From contig NZ_FNUY01000007.1 of assembly GCF_900108245.1 (NCBI RefSeq), forward strand, positions 62,001 to 126,000: a stretch of 64,000 nucleotides of DNA, read 5' to 3'. Of this stretch, positions 46,561 through 54,669 are shown piece by piece. The notes beneath the pieces are model-generated. The model had not been told where the DNA came from. It searched no databases and saw nothing but the letters and a program-made list of their open reading frames with translations. Position numbers and translations under genes: made by a program. The stretch's first letter is position 1; each line of letters begins with the position of its first letter. Source of the stretch: Allobosea lathyri. GTDB taxonomy: Bacteria; Pseudomonadota; Alphaproteobacteria; Rhizobiales; Beijerinckiaceae.

Positions 46561-46962
46561 ATGTTCTCCGTCGAAGTCCGCGACCGCATCATGATCGGCC
46601 ACTCCCTGCCCGATCCGTTCTTCGGCCCCGCCCAGAACATGCATGGCGCGACCTTCGTCGTGGACGTCGCCTTCTTCCGTGAGAAGCTGACGCGCCAGAA
46701 CGTCGTGGTCGATATCGGCGCGGCCCTCGACGTGCTGAACAGGACGCTGAAGCCCCTGAACTACCAGAACCTCGACGCGCTGCCGCAATTCGCAGGCGTG
46801 CTCACCACGACCGAATTCCTCTGCCGGTACATTTTCGACGCCATGGCCGCCGCCGCGACATCGGGCGCATTGGGCGAGGATGGCGCCGGGCTCGCCCGCA
46901 TCCGCGTCACCCTGCACGAGACCGATCTCGCCCGTGCGACCTACGAGGGCGCGCTCGCGTGA
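46561..46962 (+). CDS. divergent 6-pyruvoyl-tetrahydropterin synthase / QueD-fold protein
   Basis: Protein of 133 residues with the tunnelling-fold layout of PTPS/QueD. His14 (MIGHSLPD) and His28 (NMHGATF) match two zinc ligands, and Glu120 in LHETDLARATY matches the pterin-anchoring Glu. The second His of the usual HGH is Ala30, the catalytic Cys four positions before it is Ala24, and the catalytic His of the LDHxxLN motif is Tyr68 (LNYQNLD). So normal PTPS or QueD catalysis is unlikely. It could bind a pterin or catalyse another step. It follows the VOC gene by 51 bases and overlaps the glycosyltransferase gene (GTGA). Confidence 0.85.
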   Translation: MFSVEVRDRIMIGHSLPDPFFGPAQNMHGATFVVDVAFFREKLTRQNVVVDIGAALDVLNRTLKPLNYQNLDALPQFAGVLTTTEFLCRYIFDAMAAAATSGALGEDGAGLARIRVTLHETDLARATYEGALA

Positions 46963-48026
46963 GCCGTATCGTATTCGCCATCCCCGGCGACATCGATCTC
47001 CCGACCGGCGGATACGGCTATGACCGCAGGCTGCTGGCGGAATGGCAGGAAACGGGCGTCGAGGCCCGCCATCTCGCGCTGCCCGGCTCCTTCCCCTTTC
47101 CCAGCGATGCCGAGCTGGCGCTGACGCAGCAGCTGCTGCTCTCCTGCGCTGAGGACGAGACGCTCCTGATCGACGGGCTGGCCTATGGCGCCTTTCCGGA
47201 AAGCCTCGCGGCCGAATTGAGGGCGCGCATCATCGCGCTGGTCCACCATCCGCTCGGCCTCGAGGCCGGGCTATCCCCCGAACAGGCCCGCGACTTCGTC
47301 GCTCGCGAGGCTGCGGCGCTGCGCCATGCCCATGCAATCGTGGTGACCAGCCCGACGACGAAGCGCCTGCTGGTCTTGGATTTCGGCGTGGATGCGCAAC
47401 GTATCACCATCGCTGTTCCCGGTGTCGACGCGGCATCCCGCGCAACCGGCGGCGTGACGGGTGGCCCACTGCAACTCCTCGCCGTCGGCTCGCTCGTTGC
47501 GCGCAAGGGCTACGACATCCTGGTCGAGGCGCTCGGCACCATCGCGAACAGGGACTGGCAGCTGACCATCATTGGAGCGGCAGACCGCGCCCCGCACATC
47601 GCGGAAGCCCTGCGCAGCCAGATCATGGCAACGGGACTTCAGGACCGGATCTTGCTTGCAGGAGCCGTGGATCAGGACGCTCTTGCCAGCGCCTATGCGC
47701 GCGCCGATCTCTTCGTCATGCCCTCGCTTTTCGAAGGCTATGGCATGGTCTTGACTGAAGCCCTCGCGCGCGGCCTGCCCATCGTCTGCACGACGGGCGG
47801 CGCTGCCGCCGAGACGGTGCCCGACGATACGGCGCTCAAGGTCCCTCCCGGCGACACGGAAGCGCTTGCAAAGGCGCTCGCGACACTGATTGATGCGCCG
47901 GCCAAACGTGCGCGGCTGGCCGGCGCCGCCTGGGCGGCTGCCGACACGCTGCCGCGCTGGCCGGCCACGGCGGCGATCGTCGCCAGGGCATGTCTGGCCG
48001 ATACCGGCCGAAAGGTGATGCGATGA
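46959..48026 (+). CDS. glycosyltransferase family 4 protein
   Basis: GT-B glycosyltransferase of 355 residues. The N-domain starts MSRIVFAIPGDIDLPTGGYG with the Gly-rich loop. The C-domain has LLAVGSLVARKGYDILVEAL and PSLFEGYGMVLTEALARGLP, the E-x7-E nucleotide-sugar motif. Members use UDP- or GDP-sugars with retention. GTG 46959 overlaps the PTPS-like stop by GTGA, and its own stop overlaps the methyltransferase start by ATGA. No membrane segments, so it is cytoplasmic. Acceptor unknown; a small molecule fits the operon better than a polysaccharide. Confidence 0.92.
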   Translation: MSRIVFAIPGDIDLPTGGYGYDRRLLAEWQETGVEARHLALPGSFPFPSDAELALTQQLLLSCAEDETLLIDGLAYGAFPESLAAELRARIIALVHHPLGLEAGLSPEQARDFVAREAAALRHAHAIVVTSPTTKRLLVLDFGVDAQRITIAVPGVDAASRATGGVTGGPLQLLAVGSLVARKGYDILVEALGTIANRDWQLTIIGAADRAPHIAEALRSQIMATGLQDRILLAGAVDQDALASAYARADLFVMPSLFEGYGMVLTEALARGLPIVCTTGGAAAETVPDDTALKVPPGDTEALAKALATLIDAPAKRARLAGAAWAAADTLPRWPATAAIVARACLADTGRKVMR

Positions 48027-48862
48027 CTGGTTTCTCCCCCGACTGGCTTGCCCTGCGCGAGCCGGCCGACCATGCGGCGCGCAATCCGCAGGTTCTGGCG
48101 GCCGTCGGCACGCATTTCTCGCCACGGGCCTCGCTGAGCATCGTCGATCTCGGCTGCGGCGCCGGCTCCAACCTGCGCGGCACCTACGCCGCCTTGCCGG
48201 TGCGCCAGCACTGGACGCTCGTCGACCACGACCCGGTCCTGCTGGCCACGACACGCGAGATCCTGAAGGGCTGGGCCGACGAAGCCCGCGAGCAGGGCGA
48301 GGAACTCGTTCTCTCCAAGGACGACAGGACGATCACCGTCGACACCCGCCAGGCCGACCTGACGAAGGACCTCGAATGGGTGCTCGGCTGGCAGCCCGAC
48401 CTCGTCACGGCCGCCGCGCTGTTCGATCTGACCTCGAAAACCTGGATCAAGCGCTTCGTTGCGGCGCTGGCGACCCAGCGCCTGCCGCTCTATACCGTGC
48501 TGACCTATGACGGTCGCGAAATCTGGGAACCCGCCCATCCCGTCGATGCCCGAATGCTGGCCGCCTTCAAGCACCACCAGCATACGGATAAGGGCTTCGG
48601 CCCAGCCGCAGGTCCCGACGCCACCGACATCATGGCCGAGGCCTTCCGCAAATCCGGCTTCGCGGTCTCGATCGGCGACAGTGCCTGGCGAATCGACGGA
48701 CAGCAGCGCGAACTCGCCGGCACATTGGCGCAGGGCATCGCCGATGCCGTGCTGGAAACCGGCCATGTCGATGCCGGCGCCGTCGCCGAATGGCTCGCGG
48801 CGCGGCGTCAGTCGACCTCAGCGCTTGTCGGGCATCACGACCTCTGGGCCAGACCTGTCTGA
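48023..48862 (+). CDS. class I SAM-dependent methyltransferase
   Basis: Protein of 279 residues. The SAM motif I is SIVDLGCGAGSNLRGTYAAL, followed by WTLVDHDPVLLA (motif II acid). The start of the family is FSPDWLALREPADHAARNP. A later DLVTAAALFDLTSKTWIKRF is typical of small-molecule or protein methyltransferases of alphaproteobacteria. It ends the five-gene operon; its stop codon lies inside a 15-base tandem repeat and is duplicated downstream in frame. Target unknown. Confidence 0.9.
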   Translation: MTGFSPDWLALREPADHAARNPQVLAAVGTHFSPRASLSIVDLGCGAGSNLRGTYAALPVRQHWTLVDHDPVLLATTREILKGWADEAREQGEELVLSKDDRTITVDTRQADLTKDLEWVLGWQPDLVTAAALFDLTSKTWIKRFVAALATQRLPLYTVLTYDGREIWEPAHPVDARMLAAFKHHQHTDKGFGPAAGPDATDIMAEAFRKSGFAVSIGDSAWRIDGQQRELAGTLAQGIADAVLETGHVDAGAVAEWLAARRQSTSALVGHHDLWARPV

Positions 48863-48905
48863 CCAAGACCTGTCTGACCAAGACCTGTCTGACGAAGCCC
48901 TGTCT
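48851..48905. repeat. tandem 15-base repeat over a stop codon
   Basis: Three near-perfect units of AGACCTGTCTGACCA (48851-48865, 48866-48880, 48881-48895) and a partial fourth. The methyltransferase stop TGA (48860-48862) lies in the first unit, and because 15 is a multiple of three the TGA recurs in frame in each unit. A fourth unit with a changed TGA allows a readthrough frame only past all three stops. Confidence 0.9.
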
Positions 48906-48949
48906 TGCAGTGAAAACCCCCTTTGAGCGAGAAACAGCGCCCGGACTGC

Positions 48950-49567
48950 CTATTTCAGCCCGGGCAGCATCCGGCGCAGCACGCCGTCCTTGCGGATGAA
49001 ATAATGATAGAGCGCCGCTGCGATATGGCCGCCGATGACCGCGACCGTCGCGAAAACCAGCGTGCCGTGCAGCCAGAGCACGCGCTTGGCAAGGTCCTCA
49101 TTCGGCTTGGCCAGCGCCGGCAGGTCGAACAGGCCGAAAACCGTCAGCGAGGGGTAAAGCGAAACCCCGATCCAGCCGAGCAGCGGCACGACGAGTAGAA
49201 GTCCGTAGAGCAGCCAGTGCACCAGATGCGAGGCCGCCTTTTGCCACCAGAGCAAGCTCGGCTCGTCAGGGGGCGCACCATGCAGCAGCCGCCAGATCAG
49301 CCGGCCGACCATCAGCCACAGCAGCAGAAAACCGATCAGCTTGTGGGAGCTGTAAAGCGCGTCGGTCAGCCCATCCCAGATATCGAGCGTATTGCCGCGA
49401 TAGGTCATGGCGAGCCCTAGCGGCACCATCACGAACACCGCACCCACCGTCGCCCAATGCAGGCGACGCGCAATCGCGCCATAAACCGGCCTAGTCGTCG
49501 CGAGGCCAAGAGTCCCGGAGCCAAGAGTCCCGGGGCCGAGATTCCCGGGGCCATGATCATGCGTCAT
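48950..49567 (-). CDS. cytochrome b561 family protein
   Basis: Membrane haem protein of 205 residues with four helices. Haem-ligand candidates are in RRLHWATVG, YSSHKLIGFLLLW, SHLVHWLLYG and LHGTLVFATVAVIGGHIAAALYHYF, which gives the usual b561 His pattern. It moves electrons from quinol to periplasmic acceptors or acts as a superoxide-quinone oxidoreductase (CybB-type). The N-terminal tail contains three 5-residue repeats (P/S-G-N/T-L-G) coded by a 15-base tandem repeat. It points toward the operon end and is divergent from ribA. Confidence 0.9.
   Translation of the reverse strand: MTHDHGPGNLGPGTLGSGTLGLATTRPVYGAIARRLHWATVGAVFVMVPLGLAMTYRGNTLDIWDGLTDALYSSHKLIGFLLLWLMVGRLIWRLLHGAPPDEPSLLWWQKAASHLVHWLLYGLLLVVPLLGWIGVSLYPSLTVFGLFDLPALAKPNEDLAKRVLWLHGTLVFATVAVIGGHIAAALYHYFIRKDGVLRRMLPGLK
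49505..49549. repeat. tandem 15-base repeat in the cytochrome b561 N-terminus
   Basis: Three units of about GCCAAGAGTCCCGG(A/G) at 49505-49519, 49520-49534 and 49535-49549, in frame within the b561 gene. They code P/S-G-N/T-L-G. The repeat precedes the first haem-bearing helix, so copy-number change would alter only the leader. Confidence 0.9.
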
Positions 49568-49828
49568 TCCACCCTCCCGGATTGCAGGCTTGCCGGCCGT
49601 GCAGGCCCGTTCCTATCATTCATCTCGCGTTCAATATCGCGCCATTATACGGCACGCTCGAAGATTGGCTTGACCGCTGATTGCAACAGATAAGAAAGTT
49701 TCGGCTGCGGGAACTGAGCTGCGGCCGGCACGTTTGATTGAACGGTTAGGGCGACGCATCCATATCCACCTTTCGCGTGTAGACAATCCACTCCTTTGCC
49801 GCTCGACGGCGCACTGACGGACAGCTCG

Positions 49829-50956
49829 ATGCCCAAGTCGCGTACGCTTTTCGGCCGCCCCCATGAAACCGACATCGTGGCGGTGGACCGGGCGATCTCC
49901 GAGTTTCGCGCCGGCCGCCCGGTGCTCCTGCGCTCCGGCGAGCGGTTGGCACTCGCGCTTTCCGCCGAACTGGCGGATGCCGGGCTTGTCCAGCGTCTCG
50001 ACGATCTCGCCGGGGGCACGGCCCATCTCGTGCTCAGCGCGGCGCGGTTGCGCCGGCTCGGAGCCAAGGGACGCGCCGAAACCGGCATCCTCGCCATGCC
50101 CGCGATCGACCTCGGCCGCATCGAGAACCTGGCGTTGAAGATCGACGGCAAGGTCGATGCGCCCGTTGCACCGGCCTCAGAGATCGACAATGCGGCGCTC
50201 GAACTGGCGCGTCTCGCGCTCGTCCTCCCCGCCGTCATCCTCGTCCCGGTTTCGGCCAAGGCGGTTGCCGGCGAGCCGCTGCTCGAGGTCTCGATCGAAG
50301 CGGTGAACGCCTATCGCGCGGCGCAGGCAGCTTCGCTGACCATTGTCGGCCGGGCTCCGGTTCCGCTTGAAGGCGCGCCCGACACCGAATTCGTCGTCTT
50401 CCGCGGTGGCGAGGGCCTGCGCGATCAGGTCGCGATCATAGTCGGCAATCCCGATCTTGCGACCGCCGTTCCGGTGCGGCTGCACTCGGCCTGCCTGACC
50501 GGCGACCTGTTCGGCTCGCTGAAATGCGATTGCGGCGACCAGCTGCGCGAGACCGTGCAGTGGATGGCCGAGAACGAGGGCGGCATCCTGCTCTATCTCG
50601 ACCAGGAGGGCCGCGGCAACGGCATCTCCAACAAGATGCGCGCCTACAAGCTGCAGAGCCAGGGCTGGGACACCTACGACGCTGACGAGGTGCTTGGCTT
50701 CGATCTCGACCAGCGCCATTTCGATTTTGCAGCCACGATGCTGAAGCAGCTCGGCGTCACCAGCGTCACAGCCCTCACCAACAACCCGCTCAAGGTCGGC
50801 GCGATCAAGGCGGCAGGGCTCGAGGTCGCGGCGACGCAGCGCGTGCTCGGCCGGCCCAATGTCCATAATGTCCGCTATCTCGCCTCCAAGCGCGATCGCG
50901 CCGGCCACTTCATCGACATGGATGCGCTGATGGCGCGTGCCGCGCCGAAGGATTGA
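49829..50956 (+). CDS. ribA: GTP cyclohydrolase II with N-terminal extension
   Basis: Enzyme of 375 residues that opens GTP to the riboflavin precursor. The catalytic half (about 190-375) has VRLHSACLTGDLFGS, zinc ligands Cys222, Cys233 and Cys235 (KCDCGDQL), LLYLDQEGRGNGISNK and LTNNPLKV. The N-terminal ~190 residues are an alphaproteobacterial extension with an eroded DHBP-synthase-like pattern and no visible active site. ATG 49829 is chosen; the frame runs 33 bases further up. No FMN riboswitch is visible ahead. It follows the pterin-like operon by about 970 bases, which may matter as both use GTP-derived rings. Confidence 0.92.
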   Translation: MPKSRTLFGRPHETDIVAVDRAISEFRAGRPVLLRSGERLALALSAELADAGLVQRLDDLAGGTAHLVLSAARLRRLGAKGRAETGILAMPAIDLGRIENLALKIDGKVDAPVAPASEIDNAALELARLALVLPAVILVPVSAKAVAGEPLLEVSIEAVNAYRAAQAASLTIVGRAPVPLEGAPDTEFVVFRGGEGLRDQVAIIVGNPDLATAVPVRLHSACLTGDLFGSLKCDCGDQLRETVQWMAENEGGILLYLDQEGRGNGISNKMRAYKLQSQGWDTYDADEVLGFDLDQRHFDFAATMLKQLGVTSVTALTNNPLKVGAIKAAGLEVAATQRVLGRPNVHNVRYLASKRDRAGHFIDMDALMARAAPKD

Positions 50957-50982
50957 GCGGCGACATCGGCCGGAGCGCCCTG

Positions 50983-53349
50983 ATGTCCGAGCCCGGATCG
51001 TCGATCCCGCCTGACACGAAAACACGCTGGCCCCTCGCCAGCGTGTTTTGCATCGTGACGCTGGCCTGGTTTGCCCTGTCCTGGCCCTGGCTGTCGGGCG
51101 TCCTGACCATTCCCTGGGATGCCAAGGCGCATTTCCACCCGCAGCTCCAGTTCCTGGCGAGCAGCTGGCACAAGGGCCTTTCGCCCTTCTGGACGCCTTA
51201 CGTCTTCTCGGGGTCGCCGCAGGTGGCCGATCCGCAATCCCTGATCTTCTCACCGCCCTTCGCGCTGATCGCGGCGTTGAATCCGACACCAGATTTCCGC
51301 TGGAGCGACGGCGCCGTTCTGGCAACCCTGCTGGCGGGCGCGCTCTCCTTCGTCGTCCTGTTCCGCGATCGCGACTGGCACCCTGCCGGCGCGGTCGTCG
51401 CCGCGCTCGCCTTCGCGTTCGGCGCGGCTGCTGCATGGCGCATCCAGCATGTCGGCCAGGTGATGAGCCTCGGCTACTTCGCCATCACGCTCGTGCTCAT
51501 AGCGCGGGCGCTGGAGCGCGGTTCGCTCGCCTATGGCTTCGCGGCCGGCATCGTCGCGGGCTTCATGGTGCTCGGCCGCGACCAGGTGGCGCTGATCGGC
51601 GTCTATGTGCTCGCTGGTCTCGTCATCGCCGCGATCGCGATGGCCCGGCGGCCCTGGCAGGCGTTGCGCACGAGCCTGCCGCCGCTGCTGGCGGGAACGC
51701 TCGGCGCCGTATTGGTCGCGACCGTCCCGATCCTGCTGACCGCCTTCCTGGCGCAGGAATCCAACCGCCCCGAGATCGACCTCATTGGCGCCGGCAAGGG
51801 CTCGCTGCACCCCGCCGCACTGCTGACCGGGCTTTTCGCCAATCTCTATGGCGCAGCCGGGCCGCTCGAGAACTTCTGGGGCGCGCCGAGCCCCGCCTGG
51901 GAGGCGCGCTTCGGTTCGGTCGATCTCTTTCTCGCCCGCAATATGAGCCAGCTCTATCTCGGCTTCCTGCCGATGCTGCTGATCCTGACGGTGGGGGTGG
52001 TGCGCGGAGCCCTGCTGCGCCGCGAGATCATCGCGCTGAGCGCAGCGGCCCTGATCGTCCTGATCTATGCGCTCGGGCGCTATACGCCGGGCTTCCGCCT
52101 TCTGTTCGAACTGCCGGGGGTGAATTTCTATCGCCGGCCCGCCGACGCGCTCTTCATCCTCGGCGCGCTGCTCGCCCTGCTCGGCGGCTACCTCACCCAT
52201 CTGGTCATGACCGACACCGCCCCGCGCGCAAAACCCTGGCAGCGTACCGTTGAGGCCGGCCTGCTCCTCGGCGCGCTTGCGCTTGCGCTCTGGCTCGCCT
52301 GGACGGTGGGGCGCCTGTCCGTCGCCGCCCTGCCGCTGGTGACGGCGCTGCTTTGCGCCATGCTCGCCGTCGGCGCGCTCGTCGCCGCGCGCGGCCTCAG
52401 CCTGCAGGGGTCGGCAGTTGCGGCGGCCATCGTTCTCGGCGCAACGCTGACCATCGATCTTTCCGTCAACAACGGACCAAGCGAGTCGACCGCCCTGCCC
52501 TCGCAGACCTATGACGTGCTGCGCGCCGACAGCAGGAACGAGACGATCGCCCTCCTCAAGCGCGAGACCGCCCGCACCGCCGGCCCCGACCGGCGCGACC
52601 GCATCGAGCTCGCCGGCATCGACTTCCACTGGCCCAATGCCAGCCTCGTCCACGAGCTCGACAACACGCTCGGCTACAACCCGCTCAGGCTCGGCCTCTA
52701 CAGCAAGGCGACCGGCGCTGAAGACCATGTCGCACTGCCCGACCAGCGCAAATTCTCAGCGCTGATGCCGGGTTATCGTTCGCTGCTGGCCGACATGCTC
52801 GGTCTTCGCTTCATCGCGACTGGCGTCCCCGTCGAACGGATCGATCCATCCCTGAAGCCGGGCGACCTCGTCCAGATCGCCCGCACCAAGGACGCGTATG
52901 TCTATGAGAATCCCCGCGCCCTGCCGCGCGTGCTTCTGGTGAGACAGGCGCAGAAGGTCGATTTCGACGCGATCCTGGCGAGCGGCCGGTGGCCTGAGGG
53001 TTTCGACCCACGCACCACCGTGCTTCTCGACCATGACCTGCCGCCTTTGCCGGCAGGCCCGGCCCAGGCGGGCTCGGTCCGGCTGCTCGACTATGGAACC
53101 ACACAGGTGGCGCTCGCCGTCGACGCCCCACAGGGCGGCATCGTCGTCCTCAACGATGTCTGGCACCATTGGTGGCAGGTCGAGATCAACGGAAAACCGG
53201 CCGAACTGCTGCGCGCCAACGTATTGTTCCGGGCCGTGCAGGTGCCGCCCGGACGCTCGACCGTGACATTCGTGTTCAGGCCGTTTCAGGGGCTGTTCGA
53301 GGATCTCGGCAAGCGGCTGCGGGTGGGGCGTGACGGTGGAGCCGGTTGA
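50983..53349 (+). CDS. YfhO-type multi-pass membrane protein
   Basis: Protein of 788 residues with about twelve or more helices over residues 20-490 and a C-terminal periplasmic domain. The first loop has IPWDAKAHFHPQLQFLASSW, and PQVADPQSLIFSPP matches the GT-C-like loop of YfhO proteins. The end VLNDVWHHWWQVEINGKPAE with FRAVQVPPGRSTVTFVFRPF is the typical beta-sandwich of that family. YfhO relatives take part in glycosylation of lipoteichoic acid or other surface polymers. GGAG precedes ATG 50983, 26 bases after ribA. Donor and acceptor unknown. Confidence 0.87.
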   Translation: MSEPGSSIPPDTKTRWPLASVFCIVTLAWFALSWPWLSGVLTIPWDAKAHFHPQLQFLASSWHKGLSPFWTPYVFSGSPQVADPQSLIFSPPFALIAALNPTPDFRWSDGAVLATLLAGALSFVVLFRDRDWHPAGAVVAALAFAFGAAAAWRIQHVGQVMSLGYFAITLVLIARALERGSLAYGFAAGIVAGFMVLGRDQVALIGVYVLAGLVIAAIAMARRPWQALRTSLPPLLAGTLGAVLVATVPILLTAFLAQESNRPEIDLIGAGKGSLHPAALLTGLFANLYGAAGPLENFWGAPSPAWEARFGSVDLFLARNMSQLYLGFLPMLLILTVGVVRGALLRREIIALSAAALIVLIYALGRYTPGFRLLFELPGVNFYRRPADALFILGALLALLGGYLTHLVMTDTAPRAKPWQRTVEAGLLLGALALALWLAWTVGRLSVAALPLVTALLCAMLAVGALVAARGLSLQGSAVAAAIVLGATLTIDLSVNNGPSESTALPSQTYDVLRADSRNETIALLKRETARTAGPDRRDRIELAGIDFHWPNASLVHELDNTLGYNPLRLGLYSKATGAEDHVALPDQRKFSALMPGYRSLLADMLGLRFIATGVPVERIDPSLKPGDLVQIARTKDAYVYENPRALPRVLLVRQAQKVDFDAILASGRWPEGFDPRTTVLLDHDLPPLPAGPAQAGSVRLLDYGTTQVALAVDAPQGGIVVLNDVWHHWWQVEINGKPAELLRANVLFRAVQVPPGRSTVTFVFRPFQGLFEDLGKRLRVGRDGGAG

Positions 53350-53428
53350 GCTTTGCATGCGGCGGCATCCGATCCGTTGCCGCTGCTGGGAATTAAGCGT
53401 CTAAACGCGCAGTACTTTTGGAGGGCGT

Positions 53429-53785
53429 ATGCGGAAAATTATCACCCTTGTGGGCTTTCTCACTGCTCCCGTCGTCTGTCACGCGCAGCCGCAAGTCGAT
53501 CTATTGCGGCCAACCGAGCTCTTCTTTCAATGCGGCGCTGCGTTCGCAATTGCCGGTCAGGCTTATTCAGATGCCGGGAATGCTGCGGACGCAGCGTATT
53601 TCAGAGCGAAGTTCCACAGGCTCGCGTCGCTGGCCGAGGTGGAGTTTGCTCAGTTGGGCAGGGCGAAACAGGATGCTCAGAGATACATGCAGAAGCATGT
53701 TGACACTGTGGTCGCGCTGCAAAGCAAAGAACCGCGCTTGGTGGCTGACAAAGTCAGAACGTGTGAGGCTCGGTTTCCAAAATGA
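53429..53785 (+). CDS. small secreted hypothetical protein
   Basis: Protein of 118 residues. The signal peptide is MRKIITLVGFLTAPVVCHAQ (cleavage near residue 19). The mature part is alpha-helical by composition, with a Cys near residue 35 and one near 112 that could pair. TTTTGGAGGG ahead of the ATG is a strong ribosome binding site. Base use is lower in GC than in the neighbouring genes, and codons such as GCA, GTT and AGA are more frequent, which suggests recent arrival or relaxed selection. I do not recognise a family. Confidence 0.75.
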   Translation: MRKIITLVGFLTAPVVCHAQPQVDLLRPTELFFQCGAAFAIAGQAYSDAGNAADAAYFRAKFHRLASLAEVEFAQLGRAKQDAQRYMQKHVDTVVALQSKEPRLVADKVRTCEARFPK

Positions 53786-53808
53786 CGCTTCTCCCCCCCA
53801 AGTAGACC

Positions 53809-54669
53809 CTACGCCAACGCCCCCATCGCGGCGATCGGCTGTGCCGGCTGGCCTGAAAGCACGCGCGCCAGCCCGTCGGGCTCGACCGCGCCCTCATGCA
53901 TCGTCTCGTCGCGATGGATGCCGCCGGCGATGAAGAGGCTGTCGAAGCCCATCATTTTTGCGCCGGCAAGATCGGTGCGAACGGCATCGCCGATGACCAG
54001 AACACGGGCGGGATCGACGGCGCGTCCGCCACGCACCGCGCGAGCCGCCTCGAGCGCGAGGTCATAGGCCGGCCGATAGGGCTTGCCCGCCCAGGCGACG
54101 CTGCCGCCCAGCTCCTCATAGATCGCAGCCAGAGACCCGGCACAGGGCAAAAGATGCTCGCCGACATGGACGACGAGGTCGGGATTGCCGCAGATGAAGG
54201 GCAGGCCGCGCGCCGCGAAGCGCTCCAGCAGCGGCCGGTACTGCTCGGGCGTCTCGGTGCGGTAATTGTTGAGTTCGGTGGCGACGACGATGTCGGCCTC
54301 CTCCTCGCCGACGAGCGCGACGTCGAGGCCCGCAAACACCGCGCGGTCCTCCGTCCAGCCGATATGATAGACCTTGCGATGGTGGCTTTCGGCGATCAGC
54401 GACTTGGTGACGTCGCCCGAGGTCACCAGCCGATCCCAGGCCTCGCGCGGAACCCGCTTGGCGTCGAGCAAGCCGGCGACCTGCTGGGAAGGGCTGGGCG
54501 CGTTCGACAGGAGCACCACCGCCCCGCCCCGCTCGCGAAACTGCATCAGCGCGGCGCAGGCCGGCTCCAGAGCCCAGAGCCCGTCATGGACGACGCCCCA
54601 GACATCGCTGATCAGCACGTCGTAGCGGGCGAGCAGGCTGCCCGCCTCCTTCAGGATCGGAATCGCCAT
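53809..54669 (-). CDS. HAD-superfamily hydrolase, TIGR01459/NagD-like
   Basis: Phosphatase of 286 residues. Motif I is DVLISDVWGVVHDG (nucleophile Asp and general acid equivalents), motif II is VVLLSNAPSPSQQ, motif III Lys is in WAGKPYRPAYDLA, and motif IV is VLVIGDAVRTDLAGA. The NagD-type cap (class IIA) fits the length. It overlaps the PfkB kinase stop by TGATG, so the two are coupled. It may remove a sugar phosphate made by that kinase or by a side reaction. Confidence 0.92.
   Translation of the reverse strand: MAIPILKEAGSLLARYDVLISDVWGVVHDGLWALEPACAALMQFRERGGAVVLLSNAPSPSQQVAGLLDAKRVPREAWDRLVTSGDVTKSLIAESHHRKVYHIGWTEDRAVFAGLDVALVGEEEADIVVATELNNYRTETPEQYRPLLERFAARGLPFICGNPDLVVHVGEHLLPCAGSLAAIYEELGGSVAWAGKPYRPAYDLALEAARAVRGGRAVDPARVLVIGDAVRTDLAGAKMMGFDSLFIAGGIHRDETMHEGAVEPDGLARVLSGQPAQPIAAMGALA

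Noticed and set aside
48851-48926. CRISPR-like short repeats
   Set aside because: The units are contiguous 15-base tandem repeats without spacers, and no cas genes are present.
49568-49828. FMN riboswitch ahead of ribA
   Set aside because: The conserved RFN-element segments are not visible in this gap.
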